DNA from: an uncultured Bacteroidales bacterium
GTDB taxonomy: Bacteria > Bacteroidota > Bacteroidia > Bacteroidales > P3
Reading direction: 5' to 3'
DNA: 54,664 nt
Assembly (NCBI GenBank): GCA_944321885.1
Contig: CALUNB010000013.1
Location: forward strand, 1-54,664
Shown here: positions 25,372 to 33,661 of the stretch, in pieces
Layout: every line of letters begins with the position of its first letter
How positions within the stretch are numbered: position 1 is the first letter of the stretch
Translations under genes and position numbers: made by a program
The notes under the pieces: generated by a model
The model's database searches: none
What the model saw: only the letters and a program-made list of their open reading frames with translations
What the model was told of the DNA's origin: nothing

Positions 25372-27039
25372 ATGAAGAAAGTACTTGTGTTTTTTGTCGG
25401 GATTTGGAGCTTCCTGGTTACGGGTTTGGCGCAGATTCCTTCTGCCGTGCAAGATGCTTTCCGGAAGGCTTCGGATTATTTGTATGTCAATGAGGATTCC
25501 TGTACCATCTTTTGTGATTATGTCTACGATTGGGCGGTGAGGCACAGGGAAACGGAATTGGAGGCCGATGTGTTGTTGCTGAAAGCCGAGGTTCTGTTTT
25601 ACAAGGGGGACATCGATGCGGTCATGGAGATATGCGGTACGGTCAAGGAGATGGCGCAGCGGAACGGGAACCGGGCTTTGTGGCTTCGTTCCTTGTTGCT
25701 GGAGGGACGTTCTTATATGGAAATGGATAGGTTCGACAAGGCGTACTCCTCGCTTGTTTCGGCCAAGGAAATGTTCGTCCATGTGGATGATAGCACTTTG
25801 CTCCCCCAGATTTACAATGCGTTCGGTGTACTGTACGATTTGCAAGGCCAGGGGGAGAAGGCCTTGGATTGTTACAAAAGGGGCTTGGCCTTGTCCGGAA
25901 ACTCCTTGGACCCGCTTTTGAGGGTCCGTTTTTTGAACAACATATCCATCATTTATACCAACCAGGGTCGGTTCGAGGAGGCCAAGGCCTTGTTGTGCGA
26001 TTGCATTGGTTATGTGTCCCGGAAGAGGATCGCGTTTGGCTTGGATCGCTTGTATATGAATATCGTTCCTATATACATCGGCCAGGATGAGGTGGATTCC
26101 GCTTTGTTTTACGTGGAGAAGTCCTTGGATATGGCAAGGGCCGCGAACAATGGTTCCAGCATGGCCCGTTCCTTGATTTACAAGGGCTACATTTATTATA
26201 TGAAGGCGGAATGGGATTCGGCCAACCGGGCTTTCGAAGATGCGGATGCTTGGGCGGTACGGATGGGCTATGACCACATGCACTGCATGATATTGCGTTA
26301 CCAGGCTTGGGTCGCGGAAGGGCGGAAAGATTATGTCGCGGCATACCGTTATCTGGAGTCTTACATACAGAAATCGGATTCCTTGGAACATAAGCGCAAC
26401 GTGGCCAACATGCTCAGGATGCAGATGGAGAAGGAGGCGGAACAGGCGGGACTGGAAGCCCAATACAGGATTTACCGTTTGATGGCCGTGGTGGGCGGCA
26501 TGGTTTTGGTCGTGGTGGCCTTGGTCTTGGCTTTCGGCTTCCGTTTGCATCGTTCCAAGCGGAAATTCATGGACGTGGAGGATGAAAAGCGTTCGTTGGA
26601 ATCGGATTTGGAACAGGAAAACAAGCGTCAAATCACCCGGAGTATTTACAAGCAGAAAAAAGATAAGGATTTGGAGGATGTGATACGGCAGTTGAGGGAA
26701 TCAAAGCCTTATTTCAAGCCGTCCAACCAGCCCTTGATCGAGCGTGTGATTTTTTCTTTGGAACAGTGTGTGCAGGAAGAGCCCTGGGCGGATTTCGAGA
26801 TGCGGTTCGAGAAAGTCCATACGGGTTTTTTCAAGAATTTGAGCGCGGTTTATCCGGGTTTGACAGTCCATGAGAAACGTTTATGTGCATATTTGCGTTT
26901 GGACATGACCACCAAGGAAATCGCTTCCTTGATTCATTCTTCCCCCCGGGCGGTGGAACAGGCCCGTTACCGTCTGCGGAAGAGTTTGGGGCTTGGCCGG
27001 AATGAGGATTTGGTCGCTTTCTTGAGCAAATTCGACTGA
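25372..27039 (+). CDS. Membrane TPR regulator with C-terminal LuxR-like HTH
   Basis: 555 residues from the ATG at 25372, chosen because it starts a signal peptide (MKKVLVFFVGIWSFLVTGLA) and lies after the promoter. Residues about 25-350 are tetratricopeptide repeats (NAFGVLYDLQGQGEKALDCY, SIIYTNQGRFEEAKALL, and others). A membrane span follows (VVGGMVLVVVALVLAFGF), then a charged coiled region, then a helix-turn-helix at the C-terminus (LTVHEKRLCAYLRLDMTTKE ... SPRAVEQARYRLRKSLGL) of the LuxR/GerE type. The layout implies a periplasmic TPR sensor and a cytoplasmic DNA-binding domain. Such proteins are common regulators in Bacteroidetes. It is transcribed away from the large T9SS gene, so regulation of that gene is a reasonable guess. 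Confidence 0.85.
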   Translation: MKKVLVFFVGIWSFLVTGLAQIPSAVQDAFRKASDYLYVNEDSCTIFCDYVYDWAVRHRETELEADVLLLKAEVLFYKGDIDAVMEICGTVKEMAQRNGNRALWLRSLLLEGRSYMEMDRFDKAYSSLVSAKEMFVHVDDSTLLPQIYNAFGVLYDLQGQGEKALDCYKRGLALSGNSLDPLLRVRFLNNISIIYTNQGRFEEAKALLCDCIGYVSRKRIAFGLDRLYMNIVPIYIGQDEVDSALFYVEKSLDMARAANNGSSMARSLIYKGYIYYMKAEWDSANRAFEDADAWAVRMGYDHMHCMILRYQAWVAEGRKDYVAAYRYLESYIQKSDSLEHKRNVANMLRMQMEKEAEQAGLEAQYRIYRLMAVVGGMVLVVVALVLAFGFRLHRSKRKFMDVEDEKRSLESDLEQENKRQITRSIYKQKKDKDLEDVIRQLRESKPYFKPSNQPLIERVIFSLEQCVQEEPWADFEMRFEKVHTGFFKNLSAVYPGLTVHEKRLCAYLRLDMTTKEIASLIHSSPRAVEQARYRLRKSLGLGRNEDLVAFLSKFD

Positions 27040-27043
27040 GGTT

Positions 27044-27670
27044 TCAAGGAACCAGGTCCGACACGTCTTCGCCCCGTTCCAGCATGGTCCGGATTCGGGT
27101 GGAAGAAATGTCCAACAAGGGGCATTCGAGGCGGTGGATTTGCCCGGGAAATTCCTGCACGGCAGGGTAGCGGGACCAAGAACCGGGCAAGGCTGTCCCG
27201 TTCCGGGCGTTTGCCTTTGGGTGGTTTTCCGGCCCCGGGATGGGCTGTACGGCGGTTTGTGCGTTCCCGTTCCTTGGATAAACCCAAACCGGGCAGAGGG
27301 ACAGGATTTTGCGGTATTCCCGCCAAAGGTGGAGCTTTTCCAAATTGTCTTCGCCCATCAGGATGCCGAAACTTTTTCCCGGGTGTTCCTTTTGCAGGAA
27401 ATCCAAGGTCTGGATTGTGTAGGAAGGTTTGGGTAAATGGAGTTCGGCATCGCAGAATTTGAACCCGGGATGGGGCTGCAAGGCCTTTTGGAGTCGTGCG
27501 GCCCGTTCGGATTCGTCCCAAAGATTTTCGGCTTGCTTGAAAGGGTTCCGGGGGGAAAGCACGAACCAGACTTCATCGGCAATGTGCTGGTCGATAGCGG
27601 CTTCCGCAATGGCGATATGTCCTTTGTGGACAGGGTTGAAGGAACCGAAATAGAGGAGCGTCGAAGGCAT
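27044..27670 (-). CDS. nadD: Nicotinate-nucleotide adenylyltransferase NadD
   Basis: Makes nicotinate adenine dinucleotide from NaMN and ATP in NAD synthesis. The nucleotidyltransferase signature YFGSFNPVHKGHIAIAEAA is at the N-terminus and the second motif ISSTRIRTML near the C-terminus. GILMGEDNLEKLHLWREY is the substrate-binding segment. Length 208 is normal. It is the downstream member of a gmk-nadD pair separated by 38 bases, a usual arrangement in this phylum, and converges with the regulator gene with only 4 bases between stops. Confidence 0.95.
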   Translation of the reverse strand: MPSTLLYFGSFNPVHKGHIAIAEAAIDQHIADEVWFVLSPRNPFKQAENLWDESERAARLQKALQPHPGFKFCDAELHLPKPSYTIQTLDFLQKEHPGKSFGILMGEDNLEKLHLWREYRKILSLCPVWVYPRNGNAQTAVQPIPGPENHPKANARNGTALPGSWSRYPAVQEFPGQIHRLECPLLDISSTRIRTMLERGEDVSDLVP

Positions 27671-27708
27671 GGCGTTTTACAGGTTCTGGATGTGTAAACT
27701 GCACTCCG

Positions 27709-28281
27709 TTAAGCTTGAAGGAAATCTTCAATGGCTTTCCGGGTTTCCTCCACGGCTTTTTCCAGGTTGTCGTTGATGATGATTTTGTCGAAACCGGGCG
27801 CGAAGCCGATTTCTTCCTCCGCTTTCCCGAGCCGCTTCCGGAGGCTTTCCGGGCTTTCGGTGCCCCGGTTCAACAACCTGCGTTCCAGTTCTTCGATGGA
27901 AGGCGGTTGGATGAAGATGGCCAGAGCTTGCCGGGGAAACTGGTGTTTGATGTTGAGGCCGCCTTTCACGTCCACGTCGAACACGACATGTTTGCCCAGT
28001 TTCCAGATACGTTCCAGTTCGGAAAGCAAGGTTCCGTAGAATTGGTCGGGATAGACTTCTTCCCATTCGAGGAATTTGCCTTGGTCCCGGTATTGCTTGA
28101 ATTGCCCGGCGGAGAGGAAATAGTAGTCCTTGCCTTCGGTTTCGCCGGGACGCATGGCCCGGGAAGTGGCCGATACCGAGAATTGCAGTTGAGGGAACAG
28201 GGGCAATATCCGGTGTACGATGGTGGTCTTCCCCGACCCGGAAGGAGCCGAAAAGATGATGAGTTTTCCTGTGTCTTGCAT
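27709..28281 (-). CDS. gmk: Guanylate kinase
   Basis: Phosphorylates GMP to GDP. P-loop FSAPSGSGKTTIVHRI, the GMP-binding region SVSATSRAMRPGETEGKDYY, the lid segment EWEEVYPDQFYGT, and VVFDVDVKGGLNIK are all present. 190 residues, normal. A -7 promoter element lies just upstream. yicC, which often precedes gmk, is replaced here by an unrelated acidic protein gene. Confidence 0.96.
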   Translation of the reverse strand: MQDTGKLIIFSAPSGSGKTTIVHRILPLFPQLQFSVSATSRAMRPGETEGKDYYFLSAGQFKQYRDQGKFLEWEEVYPDQFYGTLLSELERIWKLGKHVVFDVDVKGGLNIKHQFPRQALAIFIQPPSIEELERRLLNRGTESPESLRKRLGKAEEEIGFAPGFDKIIINDNLEKAVEETRKAIEDFLQA

Positions 28282-28300
28282 TTTGTCCGTTTTGGACTTG

Positions 28301-28308
28301 CAAAAGTA
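28301..28308 (-). promoter_or_regulatory. -7 promoter element of gmk-nadD
   Basis: The minus strand reads TACTTTTG (TAnnTTTG) about 20 bases before the gmk start, implying a very short leader. No clear -33 element. Confidence 0.5.
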
Positions 28309-28369
28309 ATAAAGAAGCGCTTGTCCTCGGCAGGCACGGATTCAAGGCGGCTTGTTCCGGCCTGCTATA

Positions 28370-29893
28370 TCAGGCCTTTTCGGGAGGGAACCGCTTGTCG
28401 AGGAGATCGTACAGGCTCAGGTAGGCCAAGGAGCCGGAATCCCATTGGTATTGCTCTTTCAAGGGATTGACAATGTTTTCCATTTCTTGGCGGGAAACCG
28501 CTTGGCCCAAGTCTTCGAGCATTTGTTTGTATCCTGTGATGTCGCCTTTGAACAAGTTGTTGATGAAGAGGAATTTTTCGTTGAGGCCAATCAGGGATTT
28601 GAAGTCCTGTACCTGCTTTTGGTGCATGTCGTTGACTGTCTTAGGAGCTTTGAATTTCTCGAACAGGAATTTGAGGTTGCTTTGGGCCGGGTTTCCTTTG
28701 TGCAAGGCTTCGGTTTCCTTGAGCTTGCTGAAAATACCGGAACGGGGAGCAGGGGAGGCGGGTTGTTCCTGCGCTTCCGTGTCGGGTTTGACGGGATCCA
28801 GATACTCCGACGACCAGCGTTTTGCTACGATTTTGGCAACTTTTTCATCGGGCATGGCGGTAGACGAAACCGCCACTTGCGACATGTCTTGTTCCTGCTT
28901 GCCGTTTTGGGCTTGGGCCATGGCGGTCAGTTCTGTCACATAGGATTCGGGTTCGTCCCCGGCCACGGGCATGAAATCGGCCAGCTCTTGGTGGCGGAAT
29001 GTGTTTTCCCTCCGTGAATCCGGTTCTTCTTGTGGAACCGGGTTTCCGGCTTCGGCTTCTGTTGCTGTTTCGGTTTCGGTCGAGGCGGTGTCGAAGCCGT
29101 CTTTTCCCTCGGCTTCGTTTTCTTCGATGGCAGGCTCCTCTTCGTTTCCAATGAAGTGGATATCTGTATCGGGAAAGTCTTCAATCTCGTCGATTTCCTC
29201 GTTTTTTTCGGGCTCTTCGGCCTCGAAACTTGGAGTGAAGCTTTCCGCTTCCTCTTTTCCGGGGATGCCCGTTTCGATGCCGGTGGCGTTTTCGGTTTCG
29301 AAGCTGGCTTCATTGGCGAAGGGATTCCTTTCTTCGCTTTCCGTGCTCCCGCTCCAAGCGGTATTACCGGGCATTCGGATTTCCTCTTCGGGTTGGTATC
29401 CCATTCCCTCTTCCTCGGCCGGACGGTTTTCGGTCTCTGTCCCGGCAGGGGTGGTCCCGAGGACCGGGGCGTTCGTCCTGCTTGCCGGGATTCCCTCTTC
29501 GGCTCCACCTAGGGTACCGTTTCCTGCCGGCTCAGGCTCGGTTCCCACCGCGTTCCTTGCTTCAGGAACCGGATTCTCCTCTACGATAGGCCGGAAAGAG
29601 AGGGCTTCCTGGACTTCGGACTCCAGGTTCCGGAACTCTTCCTTGTGGATGGCCTCCAACTTTTGTTTGAGGTCGTTGACCGAGTCTTTCATTTTGTGGA
29701 CGGGCGTGGCTGGATGTTCCAGTTCGGTCTGCTCTATTTGGCAGACAATCCGGTAGAGGGCCCGGATGTCGTTTTTGAGGATATCCATGTTGATTTGGCT
29801 CAGCGCGGCCTTGTCGGTAACGATTTCTTCAATCCGGACCACCACGTTGTCCAATGTGTCAATCAAAGTGTTTTGTAAAACAATGTTTTGCAT
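28370..29893 (-). CDS. Acidic Bacteroidetes protein of unknown function
   Basis: 507 residues from the ATG at 29893 (MQNIVLQNTLIDTLDNVVVR). A start further upstream would overlap tdk on the other strand and is not supported. Residues 1-95 are helical and probably coiled coil. About 100-370 is low-complexity and strongly acidic, rich in Glu, Pro, Ala and Thr. The C-terminal approximately 110 residues are ordered and conserved in type (FKSLIGLNEKFLFINNLFKG, then GSLAYLSLYDLLDKRFPPEK). That C-terminal pattern recurs in uncharacterised proteins of the phylum. No catalytic motif, signal peptide or membrane segment is visible. Head-to-head with tdk, upstream of gmk. Confidence 0.8.
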   Translation of the reverse strand: MQNIVLQNTLIDTLDNVVVRIEEIVTDKAALSQINMDILKNDIRALYRIVCQIEQTELEHPATPVHKMKDSVNDLKQKLEAIHKEEFRNLESEVQEALSFRPIVEENPVPEARNAVGTEPEPAGNGTLGGAEEGIPASRTNAPVLGTTPAGTETENRPAEEEGMGYQPEEEIRMPGNTAWSGSTESEERNPFANEASFETENATGIETGIPGKEEAESFTPSFEAEEPEKNEEIDEIEDFPDTDIHFIGNEEEPAIEENEAEGKDGFDTASTETETATEAEAGNPVPQEEPDSRRENTFRHQELADFMPVAGDEPESYVTELTAMAQAQNGKQEQDMSQVAVSSTAMPDEKVAKIVAKRWSSEYLDPVKPDTEAQEQPASPAPRSGIFSKLKETEALHKGNPAQSNLKFLFEKFKAPKTVNDMHQKQVQDFKSLIGLNEKFLFINNLFKGDITGYKQMLEDLGQAVSRQEMENIVNPLKEQYQWDSGSLAYLSLYDLLDKRFPPEKA

Positions 29894-29996
29894 GAAACGA
29901 GGGTGTTTGGAATCCGAAGATGCAAAATAATTGTAAATTCGCGCTCGTCCGTGCTTGGGCGTGGATATTTTTAAACAGTTGAGCGTTAACAGGAAG

Positions 29997-30590
29997 ATGC
30001 ATTTTGAAGGTTCGGAGTGGATGGCCGGTCCCCGGGGTGGCATCGAGGTGATTTGCGGTTCGATGTTCTCGGGCAAGACGGAGGAGCTGATACGGCGGCT
30101 TAAAAGGGCGCGGTTCGCCCATCAGAAAGTGGAGATATACAAGCCTGCCTTGGACACGCGTTATGATGTGGTCAGGGTGGTTTCCCACGATTCCACGGCG
30201 GTTGATTCCGTCCCGGTGCAGAATGCTTCGGAGATTCTTTTGAATCTGGGAGATGCCGAAGTGGTGGCTATTGATGAGGCCCAGTTCTTCGGGCCGGAGC
30301 TGGTGGAGGTTTGCACTGGGCTGGCTTCGGAGGGGAGGCGGGTCATCGTGGCGGGCCTGGACATGGATTTCGAGGGGAGGCCGTTCGGGCCGATGCCGGC
30401 GCTGATGGCCGTGGCCGAATCGGTGACCAAGGTGCATGCTGTCTGCGTGCGTTGCGGCAACCCGGCCCAGTTCTCGCATCGTCTTTCTTCGAGCAAGGCT
30501 TTGGTTCAATTGGGCGAAACCGATACCTACGAACCGCTTTGCCGCCGCTGCTACATGGAGGCGATGGAAAAGGAGGGGAAAAGGGAATGA
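29997..30590 (+). CDS. tdk: Thymidine kinase (type II)
   Basis: Salvage enzyme phosphorylating thymidine. P-loop [20 protein letters not shown], Walker [12 protein letters not shown], and zinc cysteines in [11 protein letters not shown] and [25 protein letters not shown] is typical. Upstream start codons exist in frame, but the ATG at 29997 (MHFEGSEW) gives the family's usual N-terminal length, 197 residues. The window also contains thyA, so both salvage and de novo routes to dTMP are encoded. Confidence 0.94.
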   Translation: MHFEGSEWMAGPRGGIEVICGSMFSGKTEELIRRLKRARFAHQKVEIYKPALDTRYDVVRVVSHDSTAVDSVPVQNASEILLNLGDAEVVAIDEAQFFGPELVEVCTGLASEGRRVIVAGLDMDFEGRPFGPMPALMAVAESVTKVHAVCVRCGNPAQFSHRLSSSKALVQLGETDTYEPLCRRCYMEAMEKEGKRE

Positions 30591-30785
30591 TTTTGGAAAG
30601 CTTTGCCATCTTACTTGTTTCCGCGTTTTAAGCAAGAGGGACTGCAGGGATGGGCTCAAACGTTTGGAAAATAAGTGCCGTGGTGGAATTTCTGCAATGC
30701 TGTTTTGGAATTTTGCTTATCTTAGAATTTGGAAAATCAAACGGTTTAAAATATATTTTATTGAAAAACAAACAAATAAAAAGTC

Positions 30786-31478
30786 ATGAAAAAGTTTTCC
30801 GTATTTGCCGTTTTGGCGGCTCTTTTGGTGTTTTATCCTTTGCGTGCACAGAACAAGGGGGACATGGTCATTTCCGGTAGTTTGGGTTTGAGCGGTACCA
30901 CGACCCATTCGAGCTTGAGATATTCCAGTTCATCCATGGATAGCCGCGAAAGTTCTGTCGCTCCCGGGGCTTTTGAGTTTTCCATCATGCCGGAATTCGG
31001 GTATTTTGTCCTGGACAGGCTTGAGTTCGATGTGTCGATAGGCTACAGTCTGAGCCGTTCCGAATCCACGGGGACTTGGCAAGGCAAGAACCTTTTCACG
31101 TTCATGCATGTTGTCACTGTCAATCCGGGTTTGGTTTACCATTTGCCCATTTGCGAGAAATTCTATTATACGCCGGCTTTCCACTTGAATGTGGGCGGAG
31201 GTGTGCAGAACGTGCAGGACGGAGGCCGGGATGGGATTTCGACCACTGGCCAAGGGTTCGGGGTTTTCGGTTTCTCTATTTCGGCCCTCGCGTTCGAAAT
31301 CAAGCCTACGGAGCATTTTGCCATTTCCCTTAGTGCCGGGGAATTCTCTTATGGCTTGGTCACGGCCAGCGAGAAAGTGACTTCCGGCGACGAATCGGTG
31401 CGGAGCCGGGCTACGGTCAATGTGGTCGAGCTGGGTTTGAACCTTGGGGCTACCATCGGTTTCAAGTATTATTTCTGA
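30786..31478 (+). CDS. Small outer-membrane beta-barrel protein
   Basis: 230 residues with signal peptide MKKFSVFAVLAALLVFYPLRA. Alternating strands with aromatic ends (PEFGYFVLDRLEFDVSIGYS, VNPGLVYHLPICEKFYYTP, FGVFGFSISALAFEIKP) and a terminal phenylalanine (TIGFKYYF) suit an 8- or 10-stranded OmpA-like barrel of the 'outer membrane beta-barrel protein' family. A weak -7-like TATCTTAG is at 30718-30725. It stands alone. Function unknown. Confidence 0.8.
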   Translation: MKKFSVFAVLAALLVFYPLRAQNKGDMVISGSLGLSGTTTHSSLRYSSSSMDSRESSVAPGAFEFSIMPEFGYFVLDRLEFDVSIGYSLSRSESTGTWQGKNLFTFMHVVTVNPGLVYHLPICEKFYYTPAFHLNVGGGVQNVQDGGRDGISTTGQGFGVFGFSISALAFEIKPTEHFAISLSAGEFSYGLVTASEKVTSGDESVRSRATVNVVELGLNLGATIGFKYYF

Positions 31479-31552
31479 TAGGGCATTCCGATCGCAGGGG
31501 CCAAGACTGGAAACAGGTTTGGCCTCGCTGTGATACATGGGAACTACTAAAG

Positions 31553-31718
31553 AGGCCGACCCAAAAGAGGATTTTTGAGGTCGGCTTCTTTTGCATAATG
31601 CAGAATGATATTCGGTTGCAATATTTCAGTTGCAGCCGATTTCTTTTTTATTCGTCCGGAATGCTGTTGATGATGATATTTCGGTCATTTCTGCCTCAAA
31701 TGGCAGCTGACGATCCAC
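31553..31718. repeat. Probable outer end of an IS1182-type remnant
   Basis: GCCGACC (31555-31561) and GGTCGGC (31579-31585) form a hairpin followed by TTCTTTT. A second hairpin, CGGTTGCAA / TTGCAGCCG, lies at 31612-31640. Both precede the stop of the transposase-derived frame and plausibly belong to the end of the insertion sequence. The first hairpin may also terminate the upstream barrel gene. Confidence 0.5.
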
Positions 31719-32268
31719 CTATGCAGTGGCAAAGGCCGGACTCAGAGCCGCAGTCCTGCCGGAGAGCAGTGCCGAGTATTTCCTGAGATTGTGGGCGAGT
31801 GCGACGAGACCGAACTCGACCTTCACTTTCCTGTTCGACTTGAGGCAGAACCGCTTGAAGCCGTGGTTGAACTTGATGTCCCCGAACACGGCCTCCGGCT
31901 CTATGGGGCGTCGGCTCCGGTACATCAGCCCCCTTTCGCCGGTAAGGAGTTCCCGGGCCTGCCTCTTCAATGCGTTCGCCCTGTGGTTCACCTCCATGAC
32001 CCTGCGCTCCGACTTCCCCTTGTAGCACAGGCATCTCAAAGGACAACCCGCGCATCTGGCCGCACGGTAGACCGCCACGCAGGAGCGGTATCCGAGCTCT
32101 GATACGGATGTCCTCGTCCCGCAACGTTCAAGATGCTGTCCCATCGGGCATACGTAGAAGTCCCGTTCCGCATTGTAGTACATGTTCGGGGAAAGAAAGG
32201 CGTTGTCCCTGTGTTTCCTCCTGGCCTCCGCATGGAACATATTGTATTTCACATACGCTTCAATTCCC
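31719..32268 (-). mobile_element. IS1182-family transposase remnant
   Basis: The coding part from GIEAYVKYNMFH to the stop is the 3' third of an IS1182-type transposase gene. The 5' two thirds and the opposite IS end are absent. The sequence upstream is the unrelated YhcG gene in the same frame. Confidence 0.8.
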
Positions 32269-33269
32269 TCTCCCTCAAGATGAATCAGGAACAAGTCTTT
32301 TTGCCGTTCTATCTCCTTTCGTAACTGCTCTTCTGTGGGCAGATATAGTTTGTACTTCGTGGCAAACAACTGTTCGTTGCCTTTCAGTATGGAATATCTT
32401 GCAATATCTTTATCCGTCTCAGAACAAAGCACAATACCTATGGTTGGATTGTCCCCCTCCGTCCGTTTCAGTTCGTCGTACATCCGGACATACATGTCCA
32501 TCTGACCCACATCCTGATGTGTGATTTTCCCCACCTTCAGGTCTACCAGGATATAGCATTTCAGTATCACATTATAAAACACGAGGTCAATGAAGTAGTC
32601 TTCGGCATCCGTGCGGATGTGCTGTTGTCGTGCGACAAAAGCGAATCCCTGCCCTAGCTCCATCATGAAATCCCGCAGATGGGTGATGATGCTTGACTCC
32701 AGATCCCGTTCAGAAAAACTTTCGTCCGGCCTGAAGCCGAGGAACTCTGCCATCATGGGTGTTTTCAGTATTTCCTCTTTCTGTGGGATGGGTTCGTTTT
32801 CCGATGGCAGCGACGGCTGTATGTAATGACGCTCGTAATATTGTGTAGCTATGTTGCGACTGAGCGTTCTTACGCTCCACATTTGTTGGGATGCTGATTC
32901 CAAATACCACTTTCGAGCGGTTTCATCTTCTACACGCAATGTAGCAAGTATGTGTGACCATTTCAGATTTTGCAAACGTGTTTGCAAAATTGCCAGATTG
33001 GGCATCGTCAAATAAAACTTCCGGAAATAGGCAAGGTATCGTTGGCTGTAACCGTTCCCGTATGCGTGTGTCAGTTCCTTGGCAAGTGTTTTTATCAATT
33101 CCTTGCCATATTGGGCACGTTCCTGTCCATCTCGTTCCTCTTCCACAATACGTCGGCCGATATTCCAATACGTGGCAATCATGGTGGCATCTACGGCAGC
33201 ATATGCCGCATTCCTGCCTGCATCTATGATTTGTTTGATGTCGTCGACTACTTGCGAGAAGTTTGGCAT
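31719..33269 (-). CDS. YhcG (DUF1016) nuclease fused in frame to a transposase C-terminus
   Basis: 516 residues. Residues 1-333 are a nearly complete YhcG/DUF1016 protein: N-terminal helical domain (AAVDATMIATYWNIGRRIVE ... MWSVRTLSRNIATQYYERH), then the PD-(D/E)XK domain with YFIDLVFYN (Asp228) and YILVDLKVGK (Asp243, Lys245), ending KYKLYLPTEEQLRKEIER. From GIEAYVKYNMFH (residue 335) the sequence is the C-terminal third of an IS1182-type transposase: FYVCPMGQHLERCGTRTS, Cys-rich CAGCPLRCLCYKG, and PIEPEAVFGDIKFNHGFKRF with the third acidic residue of the DDE triad. The first two DDE residues are missing, so it cannot transpose. The frame is uninterrupted over the junction at about 32265. 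The region is AT-richer than its neighbours. Nuclease activity of the first part is likely retained; any function of the tail is unknown. Confidence 0.85.
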   Translation of the reverse strand: MPNFSQVVDDIKQIIDAGRNAAYAAVDATMIATYWNIGRRIVEEERDGQERAQYGKELIKTLAKELTHAYGNGYSQRYLAYFRKFYLTMPNLAILQTRLQNLKWSHILATLRVEDETARKWYLESASQQMWSVRTLSRNIATQYYERHYIQPSLPSENEPIPQKEEILKTPMMAEFLGFRPDESFSERDLESSIITHLRDFMMELGQGFAFVARQQHIRTDAEDYFIDLVFYNVILKCYILVDLKVGKITHQDVGQMDMYVRMYDELKRTEGDNPTIGIVLCSETDKDIARYSILKGNEQLFATKYKLYLPTEEQLRKEIERQKDLFLIHLEGEGIEAYVKYNMFHAEARRKHRDNAFLSPNMYYNAERDFYVCPMGQHLERCGTRTSVSELGYRSCVAVYRAARCAGCPLRCLCYKGKSERRVMEVNHRANALKRQARELLTGERGLMYRSRRPIEPEAVFGDIKFNHGFKRFCLKSNRKVKVEFGLVALAHNLRKYSALLSGRTAALSPAFATA

Positions 33270-33312
33270 TATTGATTTGCTCTCATCTTCTATATTCTGT
33301 ATGCTTTTGTCG

Positions 33313-33320
33313 CAAAACTA
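33313..33320 (-). promoter_or_regulatory. -7 element of the YhcG fusion gene
   Basis: The minus strand reads TAGTTTTG (TAnnTTTG) 44 bases before the start codon at 33269. No -33 at standard spacing. The 250 bases further upstream (33321-33570) contain no recognisable gene. Confidence 0.45.
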
Positions 33321-33568
33321 ATAAAAAGAGGAGTGTCCCGGTGTAATACTTGGTGGATTTTTACCGAAATTTTGGAATTCAGACATGAACATGGCTGGGG
33401 TCGGCTTGACAAACGAAAAAAGAGTCCTTGAGATATTGTCAAAACTGAAGATTGGGGCAATGGGAATTGAAATGGTACGTTCTCTTGACATCCCGCTTGG
33501 CTTTGCTCGTCCAGAGCAGGGGCGCGTGGGGACCTTTGTTCGTCTGGATATGACTGGATATGAATCCT

Positions 33569-33631
33569 CCAAAAACAAACAACCCGCCGCGCAGCCCCGT
33601 CCCCGAAGAAGAAGCAGGCCGCACGGCGGGC
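33569..33631 (-). terminator. Terminator of pepO
   Basis: On the minus strand CCCGCCG ... CGGCGGG, extended by partially pairing GC-rich sequence inside, followed by TTGTTTGTTTTT. It lies 31 bases after the pepO stop. Confidence 0.75.
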
Positions 33632-33661
33632 TGATGACAATCGTCTTAAGACCAATCCGGA

